Source: Pseudogemmobacter bohemicus (GTDB lineage Bacteria; Pseudomonadota; Alphaproteobacteria; Rhodobacterales; Rhodobacteraceae). Taken from it: a stretch of 64,000 bases of DNA. Positions 32,405 to 41,050 of the stretch are shown here, in pieces. Under the pieces are notes generated by a model. That model made no database searches. It was not told where the DNA came from and saw nothing but the letters and a program-made list of their open reading frames with translations. The stretch lies in the NCBI RefSeq assembly GCF_003290025.1, contig NZ_QNHG01000003.1:274460-338459 (forward strand), in the 5' to 3' direction. The translations under genes and the position numbers were made by a program. Each line of letters begins with the position of its first letter. Position 1 is the stretch's first letter.

Positions 32405-33121
32405 ATGGCGCGCACGGCATTGTGGAAAGGCATCGCGGAGACGCTGGCGGCCGAGATCGCGCAGGGCCATTTCCCGACCGGGGCGCGGCTCCCGACCGAG
32501 GCGGAACTCTCGGTACGGTTCGGCGTCAACCGTCACACCGTCCGCCATGCGCTTGCGGATCTGGCCGGGCGCGGGCTGGTGCATGCGCGGCGCGGCGCCG
32601 GGGTTTTCGTGCTGGGCCGGCCGACCGATTACCCGCTGGGCCGGCGGGTGCGGTTTCATCAGGCGATGGAATCGGGGGGGCGCCTGCCGTCGAAAGCGCT
32701 GACACGATGCGAGACGCGGCCCTCGGATGCGAAAGAGGCGGCGGCGCTTGGGCTGGTGGCAGGCGATCCCGTGCTGGTGGTCGAGGGGGTGTCCTCGGCT
32801 GACGGGCAGCCGCTGGCGGTGTTCCGTTCGGTCTTTCCGGCCGGGCGCCTGCCGGGGCTGGCGGCCGCGCTGGAGGGAGAAAGCTCGATCACCCGGGGCC
32901 TCGCGGCGGTGGGGGTGGCCGATTACACGCGCGCCTCGACGAGGCTTTCGGCGCGGGCGGCGAATGCCATGGTCGCCCTCGCGCTGCAGATCCCCGAAGA
33001 CGCGCCGGTTTTGCGCAGCACATCGGTGAATATCGACGCAGGCGGCGTGCCGGTGGAATATGGCATCACCTGGTTTGCAGGAGAGCGGGTGACGCTGACC
33101 GTGACGCCGGAAAGCGCTTAG
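32405..33121 (+). CDS. phnF: GntR-family (HutC subfamily) transcriptional regulator PhnF
   Basis: 238 residues. N-terminal winged-helix domain with LPTEAELSVRFGVNRHTVRHAL (family core of the GntR fold) at about 29-55 and a C-terminal UTRA ligand-binding domain ending VEYGITWFAGERVTLTV. In phosphonate clusters PhnF represses phn genes and its own gene until a pathway intermediate or phosphonate binds. Divergent from phnG with the putative operator between. Its stop overlaps that of the convergent acetyltransferase gene (TTAG, 33118-33121). Confidence 0.93.
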   Translation: MARTALWKGIAETLAAEIAQGHFPTGARLPTEAELSVRFGVNRHTVRHALADLAGRGLVHARRGAGVFVLGRPTDYPLGRRVRFHQAMESGGRLPSKALTRCETRPSDAKEAAALGLVAGDPVLVVEGVSSADGQPLAVFRSVFPAGRLPGLAAALEGESSITRGLAAVGVADYTRASTRLSARAANAMVALALQIPEDAPVLRSTSVNIDAGGVPVEYGITWFAGERVTLTVTPESA

Positions 33122-33735
33122 GCGCCGTATTTCTCAAGAAATTCCCCGGCGCCGAGGCTGCGGAAATCGGGCAGAACCTCGCGCAGGCGGGCATGGTCCC
33201 AATCCCACCAGGCGAGTGCCAGCAGGCGGTCGATCACCCCGTCGGGGAAGCGCATCCGGATCAGTTTCGCCGGGTTGCCGCCGACGATGGCGAAAGCGGG
33301 CACGTCTTTGGTGACCACCGCACCCGAGGCGACAATGGCGCCGGCGCCGATGGTGACCTCGGGTTTGATGATCGCGCCGTGGCCGATCCAGCAATCAGGG
33401 CCAAGCACTGTGCGGCGCGCGGCGCGGGCGGCGAAGAAGTCTGCATCGTCCTCGGCATCATCGAAATACCAGGAGGAGCGGTAAAGGAAATGGTGCTGCG
33501 CCGCATTGGCGAAAGGATGGTCGGTGGGGCCGATCCGCGTCAGGGCGGCGATATTGGCGAATTTCCCGACGGTTGTGTTCGCGATATCCGAGAGGCGCTC
33601 GGCATAGGCGTAGTCTTCGAAGGTCGAGTTCTGGATGCGGGTGCCCTCACCGACCTCGCAGTAAGCGCCGAAGCTGGAATTGGTGATCTGGGTATTCGGG
33701 TGGAGGAAGGGCTCTGAGGCCGAGAGGCGGGGCAT
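33118..33735 (-). CDS. hexapeptide-repeat acetyltransferase of the phn cluster
   Basis: 205 residues with left-handed beta-helix repeats (GAYCEVGEGTRIQNSTFEDY, IKPEVTIGAGAIVASGAVVTKD) and the loop HPFANAAQHHFLYRSSWYF, as in chloramphenicol/xenobiotic acetyltransferase-like proteins encoded with phn genes. Some phn clusters use an acetyltransferase (PhnO in E. coli, an unrelated fold) to detoxify aminoalkylphosphonates; a similar job is possible here. The ATG at 33735 precedes MPRLSASEPFLHPN; upstream sequence in frame lacks family character. Confidence 0.82.
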   Translation of the reverse strand: MPRLSASEPFLHPNTQITNSSFGAYCEVGEGTRIQNSTFEDYAYAERLSDIANTTVGKFANIAALTRIGPTDHPFANAAQHHFLYRSSWYFDDAEDDADFFAARAARRTVLGPDCWIGHGAIIKPEVTIGAGAIVASGAVVTKDVPAFAIVGGNPAKLIRMRFPDGVIDRLLALAWWDWDHARLREVLPDFRSLGAGEFLEKYGA

Positions 33736-33784
33736 TTCCGGGGGCCTTCTGATGGGAATGGCCCCGCCCCTGTCTGTGGGCGGA

Positions 33785-33820
33785 GCCTCCGGCGGGAGTA
33801 TTTTTGTCAAGAGGAAGGGG
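33785..33820. repeat. dispersed extragenic repeat, family A
   Basis: GCCTCCGGCGGGAGTATTT then TTGTCAAGAGGAAGGGG, in the gap between phnE2 and the acetyltransferase gene. Nearly identical to the unit at 25077. Confidence 0.7.
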
Positions 33821-33835
33821 CCTGGTCGCCGCTTG

Positions 33836-35179
33836 TTACGCGCCTTTGATCAGTTTGCGGCGGATCCAGCCGGAGAGGCTGTCGAGCGCCATGACCATCA
33901 ACACGATCAGGATCATGTAATAGGCGACATCTTCCCAGTCTTTCTGGGTGATGATGGCTTGCGTGAGCAAAAGGCCGATGCCGCCGCCGGTGATGGCGCC
34001 TATCACGGTGGCGGAGCGGGTGTTCGACTCAAACAGGTAGAGGACTTGCGACATCAGCACCGGCGTGACCTGCGGCAGGACACCGAAGCGGGCGCGTTGC
34101 AGCGCGGTGGCGCCGGTGGAGCGCACGCCCTCGACCTGCTTTTCGTCTATGTTTTCAAGCGCTTCGGAATAGAGTTTGCCGAAGGTTCCGGTATCGGTGA
34201 TCAGGATTGCCAGCGCGCCGGTCATGGGCCCCGGGCCAAAGGCGCGGGCGAGAACGATGGTCCAGATCAGCGCATCGACGCCGCGGATGAAGTCAAAGAT
34301 CCGACGCATGACAAAGCGCAGCGGGCCGAGCGGGTTGAAGTTTCGCGCGGCCATGAAGGCGAGCGGCAGCGCCACCAGGGCCGCGAGGAAGGTGCCTATG
34401 AAGGCCATCAGCAGGGTCTCGAACAGCGCCCAGGCGACCTCGCCATGGTGCCACATTTTATTGTTCCAGAACTCGGACGCCATGTAGCTGAGATTGGAGC
34501 GGGTCGGGTCGATGCGGTCGCCCGAGACGGCGAGGGAGGCCAGTTCCAGCGGGGATTTCTGGAAGAAAGGGCTGTCGGCGGTGAAGAAAAACAGCGCCCA
34601 GCCAGCCTGGTAGCGGAAGGTTTCGACCTTGGAGCGGGAATAGTTGAAACGGCCTGCCGGGGTGGTGACGGTGATCAGGCGGTCGGAAGCGTTGATCCAG
34701 GAGGGCAGCGGCAGCGGCGCGTCGAGGATCAGGCTTTGGCCGTCCTCTGACGGTCGGATTTGAATCGTGCCGTAATCGGGGACGACATAGCGCGCGCCCT
34801 GATCGTCATAGGTGACAATATTGCCGTCGCCGAGGTCGATGGTGGTGACGCCATCCGTGACGCTGACCCAATCGGGCAGCAGGCCGGGCGGGTAGGCGCC
34901 GCGGTTCTCGCCGTCTTTCGACACCGACAGGGCGCCGCTGCGGTTATCGCGGGTGACATGGGTTTTATGCGCCCAGAAATCGGTCAGCAGCACGGCGGCA
35001 TTGTCGGTTCTCGCGCGGGACGCGATGCCGGGAATGTCGAAGGCGAAAAAGATCCAGGTCAGATAGGCGAGGATGATCCCTGGCACCAGGAAGGACATCC
35101 GGGCGCGTTTGCGGAAACGCGCGATCAGGGCGTCGGTCGAGGGGATGGTGCCGAGGGGCGCGTTCAGGCTCATGGTCAT
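33836..35179 (-). CDS. phnE: phosphonate ABC transporter permease PhnE (second copy)
   Basis: 447 residues, longer than PhnE1 because of a periplasmic insertion of about 180 residues between the first helix (about 30-50) and the core. The ABC permease core near the C-terminus has the EAA-type loop GVRSTGATALQRARFGVLPQV that contacts PhnC. Paired PhnE proteins are usual in this bacterial group; they form a heterodimeric channel. The gap to phnE1 is 3 bp. Confidence 0.92.
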   Translation of the reverse strand: MTMSLNAPLGTIPSTDALIARFRKRARMSFLVPGIILAYLTWIFFAFDIPGIASRARTDNAAVLLTDFWAHKTHVTRDNRSGALSVSKDGENRGAYPPGLLPDWVSVTDGVTTIDLGDGNIVTYDDQGARYVVPDYGTIQIRPSEDGQSLILDAPLPLPSWINASDRLITVTTPAGRFNYSRSKVETFRYQAGWALFFFTADSPFFQKSPLELASLAVSGDRIDPTRSNLSYMASEFWNNKMWHHGEVAWALFETLLMAFIGTFLAALVALPLAFMAARNFNPLGPLRFVMRRIFDFIRGVDALIWTIVLARAFGPGPMTGALAILITDTGTFGKLYSEALENIDEKQVEGVRSTGATALQRARFGVLPQVTPVLMSQVLYLFESNTRSATVIGAITGGGIGLLLTQAIITQKDWEDVAYYMILIVLMVMALDSLSGWIRRKLIKGA

Positions 35180-35182
35180 GGC

Positions 35183-36091
35183 TCAGGCCCTCGACTTCTT
35201 CTCGCCTTTGACGAGGCGGGTGCGATAATGGTCGGTGATCTGGTCGATCAGCACGATGGTGAGGAACAACAGGAGGAAGATCGCGACCACCTGGTCGTAT
35301 TTCCCTGCCCCCCATTGCATGGCGAGTTTCAGGTCATAGCCGATGCCGCCCGAGCCGACGAAACCAAGGATTGCCGAGGCGCGGACATTGATTTCAAACC
35401 GCAGCATCAGGTAGCTGAGCCAGTTCGGCGCGACCTGCGGGATGACGCCGAGCCACATGCGTTGCAGCCAGCCGGCGCCAACCGATGTCAGGCCCTCGAC
35501 GGGTTTTACATCTGCGTTTTCAGCGACTTCCGAGAACAGCTTGCCCAAAGCCCCGGCGGTATGCAGGCTGATCGCGATCATTGCGGGGACAGGGCCGCCA
35601 CCGAGGATGAAGATCAGCATCAGCGCGATCACGATTTCGGGGATCGAGCGCGTCAGGTCCATCATCCGGCGAAAAAGGGGCGTCAGGCGGGGCCAGCGGG
35701 CAAGGCCGCGTGTGGCCAACAGCGCCAGCAGCGCGGCGGTAAAGCCGCCGATCAGGGTCGAGACGGCAGCGATATTCACCGTCTCCATCAGAGATGGCAG
35801 GAATTGGACGAAGAGGCCGGGGATATTGGCGCGCTTCGCCCAGGCTTCGGAAATCACCTCGGAGGGGAAGGCGAAGATCTGCGGCAAGCCGTTGATGAAC
35901 CCGCCCGCATTGCGGCTTTCGGCCAGCTGGAAGCCTGCGATCATCAGCGCGATGAACAGCGCAAGGATGATGCCGCTATAGAGCCGGCGGCGGCGGACCA
36001 TGTCGAGATAGGCCCCGGTTGTGTCCAGACCAGCGCCCGGTTTTCGGTCCGGTCCCCGTTCATTTCCGGGTCCGTAAGCGATATCGACCAT
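35183..36091 (-). CDS. phnE: phosphonate ABC transporter permease PhnE (first copy)
   Basis: 302 residues with six transmembrane segments and the EAA loop GLTSVGAGWLQRMWLGVIPQV. An inner-membrane subunit of the phosphonate importer. Translated from an ATG at 36091 behind the hairpin that follows phnD, so its expression relative to phnD is probably reduced by partial termination. Confidence 0.94.
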   Translation of the reverse strand: MVDIAYGPGNERGPDRKPGAGLDTTGAYLDMVRRRRLYSGIILALFIALMIAGFQLAESRNAGGFINGLPQIFAFPSEVISEAWAKRANIPGLFVQFLPSLMETVNIAAVSTLIGGFTAALLALLATRGLARWPRLTPLFRRMMDLTRSIPEIVIALMLIFILGGGPVPAMIAISLHTAGALGKLFSEVAENADVKPVEGLTSVGAGWLQRMWLGVIPQVAPNWLSYLMLRFEINVRASAILGFVGSGGIGYDLKLAMQWGAGKYDQVVAIFLLLFLTIVLIDQITDHYRTRLVKGEKKSRA

Positions 36092-36104
36092 GATGCCCCC
36101 GCGT

Positions 36105-36141
36105 AAAAAGAGGCCGGGCCTTCGGGTTGCGAAGGCCCGGC
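36105..36141 (-). terminator. intercistronic hairpin with T run between phnD and phnE
   Basis: A perfect 12-bp stem (GCCGGGCCTTCG/CGAAGGCCCGGC, loop 36125-36129) is followed on the minus strand by TCTTTTT. Such partial terminators behind binding-protein genes let the periplasmic protein be made in excess over the permease. Confidence 0.75.
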
Positions 36142-36157
36142 TTTGGGTCAGATGAAA

Positions 36158-37054
36158 TTACTGGCTGTCTTGCAGCTTGCGGGCTTCGACGATGCCGATA
36201 TAGGCCTCGTGGGTGACCGGGACGAAGTCCCTGGCCTCGCCGGCGGCGACGCTGTAAGCGCATTCCTTGTTGGTCTCGTGCAGGTCGGCGGTCAGCTTGA
36301 TGACCTTGTCCTTCACGTCCTGCGGCAGGGCCTTGCGGACGACCATCGGGCCTTCGGGGATCAGGGCCGAGCGCCAGATTTCCTGAATGTCGTTCATGTT
36401 CACGAGGCCGGCATCGGCGGCCTTGCGGAAGGCGCCCGAATTATAGCCGTCTTCCCAGTTGCCAAGGCCGTCAGCCCAGGCGACAGCGGCGTCGAAATCA
36501 CCATTGGCGACGCCGACGATGGATTGCTCATGGCCACCCGAGAAGCGGACTTCCGAGAAATACTGCTCCAGCGGGCCGAATTTGCCAACCATTTCAGCGC
36601 CGGGGACCAGGTAGCCCGAGGTCGAGTTCGGTTCGGCAAAGGCGAATTTCTTGCCCTTGGCGTCTTCGATCGAGGTGATGCCGGAATCGGTGCGGGCGAA
36701 AGCGATCGAGTAATAGCCGGTCGAGCCGTCCATGTTTTGCTTGGTCAGAACGGCCTCAACCGAGTCCGGGTCGGTGATGTAAGCTTTCGCATAGCCCGAA
36801 GCGCCCATCCAGGCGAGGTCGATGGTGCCGCCAAGGAGGCCCTGGATCACGCCATCATAATCTGCGGGCGTGAAGACCTTGACCGGAACGCCAAGCGATT
36901 CCTCGATGGCGGCGCGGTAGCACTCGTTCGAGGTCATGCGGTCCTGGGCGTTCTCGCCGCCGAGGATGCCGAGGTTGAATTGCTTGATCTCTTGTGCGTG
37001 GGCCATGCCGGTCAGGGCGGTGGTCACGGCCAAAGCCAGTGCGAGCGTTTTCAT
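36158..37054 (-). CDS. phnD: phosphonate-binding periplasmic protein
   Basis: 298 residues. Signal peptide MKTLALALAVTTALTGMAHA, then a type II periplasmic binding fold of the PhnD/phosphite-binding family (NLGILGGENAQDRM, TPADYDGVIQGLLGGTIDLAWMG and KKFAFAEPNSTSGYLVPG segments). It captures phosphonates for PhnC/PhnE. The ATG at 37054 opens the signal peptide; an in-frame ATG at 37066 is less likely. It is flanked on both sides by hairpins with T runs. Confidence 0.95.
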   Translation of the reverse strand: MKTLALALAVTTALTGMAHAQEIKQFNLGILGGENAQDRMTSNECYRAAIEESLGVPVKVFTPADYDGVIQGLLGGTIDLAWMGASGYAKAYITDPDSVEAVLTKQNMDGSTGYYSIAFARTDSGITSIEDAKGKKFAFAEPNSTSGYLVPGAEMVGKFGPLEQYFSEVRFSGGHEQSIVGVANGDFDAAVAWADGLGNWEDGYNSGAFRKAADAGLVNMNDIQEIWRSALIPEGPMVVRKALPQDVKDKVIKLTADLHETNKECAYSVAAGEARDFVPVTHEAYIGIVEARKLQDSQ

Positions 37055-37074
37055 GGGTCTCTCCATGGTGGGGG

Positions 37075-37108
37075 AAAAGAAAACCCCGGCACGCGGGCGC
37101 GTCCGGGG
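37075..37108 (-). terminator. hairpin with T run between phnC and phnD
   Basis: CCCCGG-ACGC arms with one bulged base form a stem at 37084-37108, followed on the minus strand by TTTTCTTTT (37083-37075). It may end or attenuate the phnC transcript ahead of phnD. Confidence 0.6.
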
Positions 37109-37114
37109 ATTGGG

Positions 37115-37933
37115 TTACGACATCAGCGTATCGGCGTAAGAGCGGTCGGCGCCGGTGTCAGACGGGATCGCGGTCGAGGTGGCGGCCTCGTTGAAGCTTT
37201 CATCGGCGCCGTAAATGTCACGCGCCACGCCGGTCGAAAGCTGGTCGGGGGTGCCGTCAAACACCACGCGGCCGTCACGCATCCCGATCACGCGGTCGCA
37301 ATAGCGGCGCGCGGTGTCGAGCGTGTGGAGATTCGCGATGACCATCCGGCCGTCTTCGACATTGATCGCCTTCAGCGTGTCCATCACGACCTGGGCGTTC
37401 ATCGGGTCCAGAGACGCAATGGGTTCATCGGCGAGGATGATCTTCGGGTTCTGCATCAGGGCGCGGGCAATCGCGACGCGCTGCTGCTGACCGCCGGAAA
37501 GCGCCTCGGCCCGTTTCGGAGCCTGTTCCTGGATCCCGAGCCGGTCGAGGATCTCCAGCGCCTTCAGGATGTCGGCGCGCGACCAGATGTTGAACAGCGT
37601 CTGGATCGAGGAACGGCGGTTCAGGATGCCATGCAGCACGTTTGACGCCACATCCATCCTGGGCACCAGGTTGAACTGCTGGAAGATCATCGCGCATTGG
37701 CTTTGCCAGGCGCGGGCCTCACGGCCTTTCAGCGCCAGCACGTTGCGGCCATCAACCAGGATCTCGCCCGAGGAGGCATCCAGCAGCCGGTTCATCATGC
37801 GCAGAAAGGTGGATTTACCCGCGCCGGAGCGCCCGATGATGCCGACAAAACCCGGCCCATCGACGCGGAAGCTGACATTGTCCACTGCCGCTTTCTGGCC
37901 AAACATCCGGGTAACGGATTTCACTTCCAGCAT
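37115..37933 (-). CDS. phnC: phosphonate ABC transporter ATP-binding protein
   Basis: 272 residues. Walker [10 protein letters not shown], signature [15 protein letters not shown] and Walker [13 protein letters not shown]. Energises phosphonate import with PhnD and the two PhnE subunits. First gene of the phnCDEE unit. A Pho box lies 44-72 bp upstream, so phosphate starvation through PhoB should switch it on. A hairpin immediately before the ATG covers the likely ribosome binding site. Confidence 0.95.
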   Translation of the reverse strand: MLEVKSVTRMFGQKAAVDNVSFRVDGPGFVGIIGRSGAGKSTFLRMMNRLLDASSGEILVDGRNVLALKGREARAWQSQCAMIFQQFNLVPRMDVASNVLHGILNRRSSIQTLFNIWSRADILKALEILDRLGIQEQAPKRAEALSGGQQQRVAIARALMQNPKIILADEPIASLDPMNAQVVMDTLKAINVEDGRMVIANLHTLDTARRYCDRVIGMRDGRVVFDGTPDQLSTGVARDIYGADESFNEAATSTAIPSDTGADRSYADTLMS

Positions 37934-37935
37934 AG

Positions 37936-37964
37936 GGTCCGCCTCTGATTTCCTCAGGCGGACC
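37936..37964 (-). promoter_or_regulatory. leader hairpin over the phnC ribosome binding site
   Basis: GGTCCGCCT and AGGCGGACC form a perfect 9-bp stem that ends two bases before the phnC ATG. The loop contains GAGGAA and the 3' arm begins with AGAGG, the two candidate Shine-Dalgarno sequences, so folding could hide at least one of them. Confidence 0.5.
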
Positions 37965-37976
37965 TATTGGGCGCAT

Positions 37977-38005
37977 GTGACAGTCGGTTGGCAGGTGTGT
38001 GAAAC
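37977..38005 (-). promoter_or_regulatory. Pho box upstream of phnC
   Basis: On the minus strand three half-sites stand at exact 11-bp steps: GTTTCAC, CTGCCAA and CTGTCAC (CTGCCAACCGACTGTCAC covers the last two). The consensus PhoB site is CTGTCAT repeated every 11 bp. Confidence 0.72.
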
Positions 38006-38073
38006 TTGCGTAACGCGGGCCGCCGGCGACGGAAACTGTCCTGTGCTGCCCGGATTTGCGCAACCGGCAGGCG

Positions 38074-39480
38074 TCAGGCGGGGATCACCTTGCCCGGATT
38101 CATCACGGAATGCGGGTCCAGCGCGGCCTTGACCGCCCGCATCACATCCAGTGCCACCGAATCCTTCCGGCGCCGCATCGAGGCCAGTTTCGACAGCCCG
38201 ATCCCATGTTCGGCGGAAAAGGAGCCACCGAGTTCCGCCACCATATCCTCGACACAGTTCATCACCCGATCTTCTTCGCCCTCGCGGGCCGGGTAGACCG
38301 AGAAATGCAGATTGCCGTCGCCAAGATGGCCAACGGTGATCGTCCCGGCGCCGGGCGAGACCGCTTCAAGCCGGGCACCGATGCCGGTGAGGAAAGTGTC
38401 AACGCGGTCGAGCGGCAGGCAGATATCGGTGTCTACAAACGGGTGGATGCCGTGACAGATCTCGGCCGCCGCCTCGCGCCGCGCCCAGAGCGCCATACGC
38501 TGCGCCTCGGACCCGGCGATCACCGCGTCGTCGATCAGCCCTTCCTCCAGCATGGCACCAAGGACGGTTTCCAGCTTTGCCACCAGCGGCACCTGGCCGT
38601 CGGGGCCGGGGGTGGCCTCGTCTGCCGAAGTGGTCGCGGCCTCGATCAGGAGTGTCACCGGCGGGATGGTTGCGAAAGGCTGGCCCAGATCGGGCCGCAC
38701 CGCTTTCAGTCTCAGCGAATAATCCTCGGGCATCAGCTCGAACGCCTCGACCCTTCCGCCGGTCGCCTCCTGCATCCGATTGAGCAGGCCAAGCGCCTTT
38801 GGCAGGCTGTCGGCGGCCACCACGGCGGTGGCATGGGCGCGGGGCGCCGGCACCAGCTTCATCACGGCTGCGGTGATGATCCCCAGGGTCCCCTCGGCGC
38901 CGATGAAAAGCTGCTTCAGATCGTAGCCGGAATTGTCCTTATGCAGCTCGCTCATCAGGTTCAGCACGCGGCCATCCGCCAGCACCACCTCAAGCCCGAG
39001 GCAGAGCCCCCTGGTCGAGCCATAGCGCAAGACATTCGAGCCACCCGCATTGGTCGAAAGCGCCCCACCCAGCATGGCCGAGCCACGCGCCCCGAACCAG
39101 AGCGGGAAGTAAAGCCCCTCGGCCTCGGCCGCCTCATGGATCTTTTGCAGGATGACCCCCGCTTCGGCGATCACCAGGCGCGCGCCCGGGCGCAGCGCGC
39201 GGATGCGGTTCATGCGGTCAAGGCTGATCATCAGGCTGCCGGTCGCCATGGTGCCGCCGACGAGGCCGGTATTGCCGCTGACCGGCACCACGGCCACCCC
39301 GGCCTGCGCAGCGGCCCGCAGACAGGCCGCCACCTCGGCGGTGGAGGCGGGCCGCACAACCGCGACCGGGCTGCCATGGTAATGGCCCATCCAGTCATCG
39401 GCATATTTGCGCATATCCTCACCGGTCAGCACCTGCGACGGGCCGATCGCCTCGCGCAACTCTGTCAGCAACAAGTCCAT
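38074..39480 (-). CDS. FAD-binding oxidoreductase (D-lactate/D-2-hydroxyglutarate/glycolate oxidase type)
   Basis: 468 residues. N-terminal FAD-binding (PCMH/VAO type) domain with VVPVSGNTGLVGGTM, FGARGSAMLGGALSTNAGGSNVLRYGSTRGLCLGLEVVLADG and the pyrophosphate loop; the C-terminal domain ends SAEHGIGLSKL, with the histidine seen in D-2-hydroxyacid dehydrogenases. It oxidises a D-2-hydroxyacid to the keto acid and passes electrons to the chain; the exact substrate is not decided by sequence. A GTG precedes the ATG at 39480 by one codon. Monocistronic as far as visible. Confidence 0.88.
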   Translation of the reverse strand: MDLLLTELREAIGPSQVLTGEDMRKYADDWMGHYHGSPVAVVRPASTAEVAACLRAAAQAGVAVVPVSGNTGLVGGTMATGSLMISLDRMNRIRALRPGARLVIAEAGVILQKIHEAAEAEGLYFPLWFGARGSAMLGGALSTNAGGSNVLRYGSTRGLCLGLEVVLADGRVLNLMSELHKDNSGYDLKQLFIGAEGTLGIITAAVMKLVPAPRAHATAVVAADSLPKALGLLNRMQEATGGRVEAFELMPEDYSLRLKAVRPDLGQPFATIPPVTLLIEAATTSADEATPGPDGQVPLVAKLETVLGAMLEEGLIDDAVIAGSEAQRMALWARREAAAEICHGIHPFVDTDICLPLDRVDTFLTGIGARLEAVSPGAGTITVGHLGDGNLHFSVYPAREGEEDRVMNCVEDMVAELGGSFSAEHGIGLSKLASMRRRKDSVALDVMRAVKAALDPHSVMNPGKVIPA

Positions 39481-39547
39481 CACGTCTTTTCCCCGCAGAG
39501 TGTCATCAGCGATTTCTGCGCAACCGCGAGGGAAGGTTCAAGCCGGA

Positions 39548-40831
39548 TCAGAAAACCAGGAAGTCGAGATTGGTGAGCGTGACCGTGGTCTGCAGTGTTG
39601 CCAGCAGTACGGCGGCCCCGGCGCCGTTACCGTCTGCATCATACCAGACGGTGTTGGTTGCAGTGTCGTGGATGAAGCGGACACTGGCACTGGACGCCAC
39701 ATTTCCCGTACCTGCCTGGAAAGCCGCCGCTGCCAGCCAGCCCGCCGCCAGCCCGCCGCCAAAGCCCGCTGCCGAAACATGGAAGAAGTCGTTATTGCCG
39801 CCGACATTGGCGAAATCCATGATCGTGTCGCCGCCCTCATTCGGGTTCAGGAACTGGAAATTGTCATTGCCGATGCCGCCGGCGAGGGTATCCGCCCCCA
39901 ATCCGCCGCGCAGGATGTCATTGCCGCCGCGCCCGTGCAGCCAGTCATTGCCGTCCTCGCCGGTCAGCACGTTATTGGTATTGTCGCCGGTGAGGATGTC
40001 GTTTTGCTGTGAGCCGAAGATATTCTCGAACTGGAAATACTGGTCGCCAAGCGCCTGGCCGGAATTCGGGCGGCTGAGATCCAGCGCCACGATCACCGAG
40101 CCGCCATTGCGGAAGTCGAGCACATCCACCCCTGCGCCGCCGTTGAAGATCTCGGCGCTGTTTGCATTGCCGATGAAGACATCATTGCCGTCTATACCGA
40201 AAACAGTGCCCTGAACCGAGCCGTTGCGGGTATCGAATATGTCGCCCATTGAGCTTAGCGTCACATCACCGATGATTTCGCCGCTGTTGCGCAACACCGT
40301 CGCGGTCAGAGTGGGTGCCCGGATCGCGCCGAGTGTCCCGGTCAGAGTTCCGGAATTGATCAGCGTCAGCGTGCTTCCCGACCCCGAAGACGCCCAGTCG
40401 ATTGCATAGGCGCCGGAAATTGTGCCACGATTGACGAGCAGCATCGTGCCCGAAGCACCTGTAGCCGAATTCGAGAGCACCCCAAGCCGCATCCCGTTGG
40501 AATAGGGCGATCCGCCGGAAATCGTGCCCTCATTCAGGAAATAGCTCTGGCTGCCGACGGCCAGGATGCCGTTATCGCTGCCGAAGACGCTGGCGCCCGC
40601 CACGACATGGACAAAGACCCCGTTCAGGATCGCCGTATTGCCGGTGCTGATCCCGGTTGTGCCCGCGACGGTGCCCTGGACAAAGACGCTTGAACCGGCG
40701 CCGGTGACTGACACGCCGATACTGTCCGATGAGAAGACAGTTGCATAGCTGGGTATCAGCAGGGAGTCGGCTGCGGCGACCGTGTAGCGGATGCCGGTTC
40801 CGGCAGAGCTTGATGCGAGAATGAAGGGCAT
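39548..40831 (-). CDS. secreted RTX-type calcium-binding repeat protein
   Basis: 427 residues without an N-terminal signal peptide. Residues 1-230 are Ser/Gly/Thr/Asn-rich with beta-helix-like repeats of the form NxGxIxG (FLNEGTISGGS, LVNRGTISGAY, LINSGTLTG, LRNSGEIIGD). Residues about 285-330 hold nonapeptide RTX repeats (GEDGNDWLHGRGGNDILRGG, GLGADTLAGGIGNDNFQF) that bind calcium, followed by the usual GGDTIMDF module and a hydrophobic end (NLDFLVF), all expected for type I secretion. No type I exporter genes are adjacent. An adhesin or surface-layer role is possible; no enzyme domain is visible. Third positions and residue bias differ from neighbouring genes. Confidence 0.82.
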   Translation of the reverse strand: MPFILASSSAGTGIRYTVAAADSLLIPSYATVFSSDSIGVSVTGAGSSVFVQGTVAGTTGISTGNTAILNGVFVHVVAGASVFGSDNGILAVGSQSYFLNEGTISGGSPYSNGMRLGVLSNSATGASGTMLLVNRGTISGAYAIDWASSGSGSTLTLINSGTLTGTLGAIRAPTLTATVLRNSGEIIGDVTLSSMGDIFDTRNGSVQGTVFGIDGNDVFIGNANSAEIFNGGAGVDVLDFRNGGSVIVALDLSRPNSGQALGDQYFQFENIFGSQQNDILTGDNTNNVLTGEDGNDWLHGRGGNDILRGGLGADTLAGGIGNDNFQFLNPNEGGDTIMDFANVGGNNDFFHVSAAGFGGGLAAGWLAAAAFQAGTGNVASSASVRFIHDTATNTVWYDADGNGAGAAVLLATLQTTVTLTNLDFLVF

Positions 40832-40990
40832 TGTTGTGCATTCCTGATCTGAAGGGTGGGCAGGCAGTACGCGGACAGGAAACAGAATTCGCCGCTATGA
40901 TCCGCGCAGATTTGGGATCTGTCCATCCGGATTCTGGATGCTCCCGCTGGCCGTTTGGCGCCGCTCCGGCACGGGGAAGAGCCACCGGGC

Positions 40991-41027
40991 AAAGAAAAAG
41001 CCGCTGCCCCCTTACGGGGCCAGCGGC
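40991..41027 (-). terminator. rho-independent terminator of icd
   Basis: GCCGCTG/CAGCGGC with inner CCCC/GGGG pairing (41000-41027), followed on the minus strand by TTTTTCTTT (40999-40991). It lies 24 bp behind the icd stop. Confidence 0.85.
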
Positions 41028-41050
41028 CTGTTGGTTTTCCGCCCGGGATC

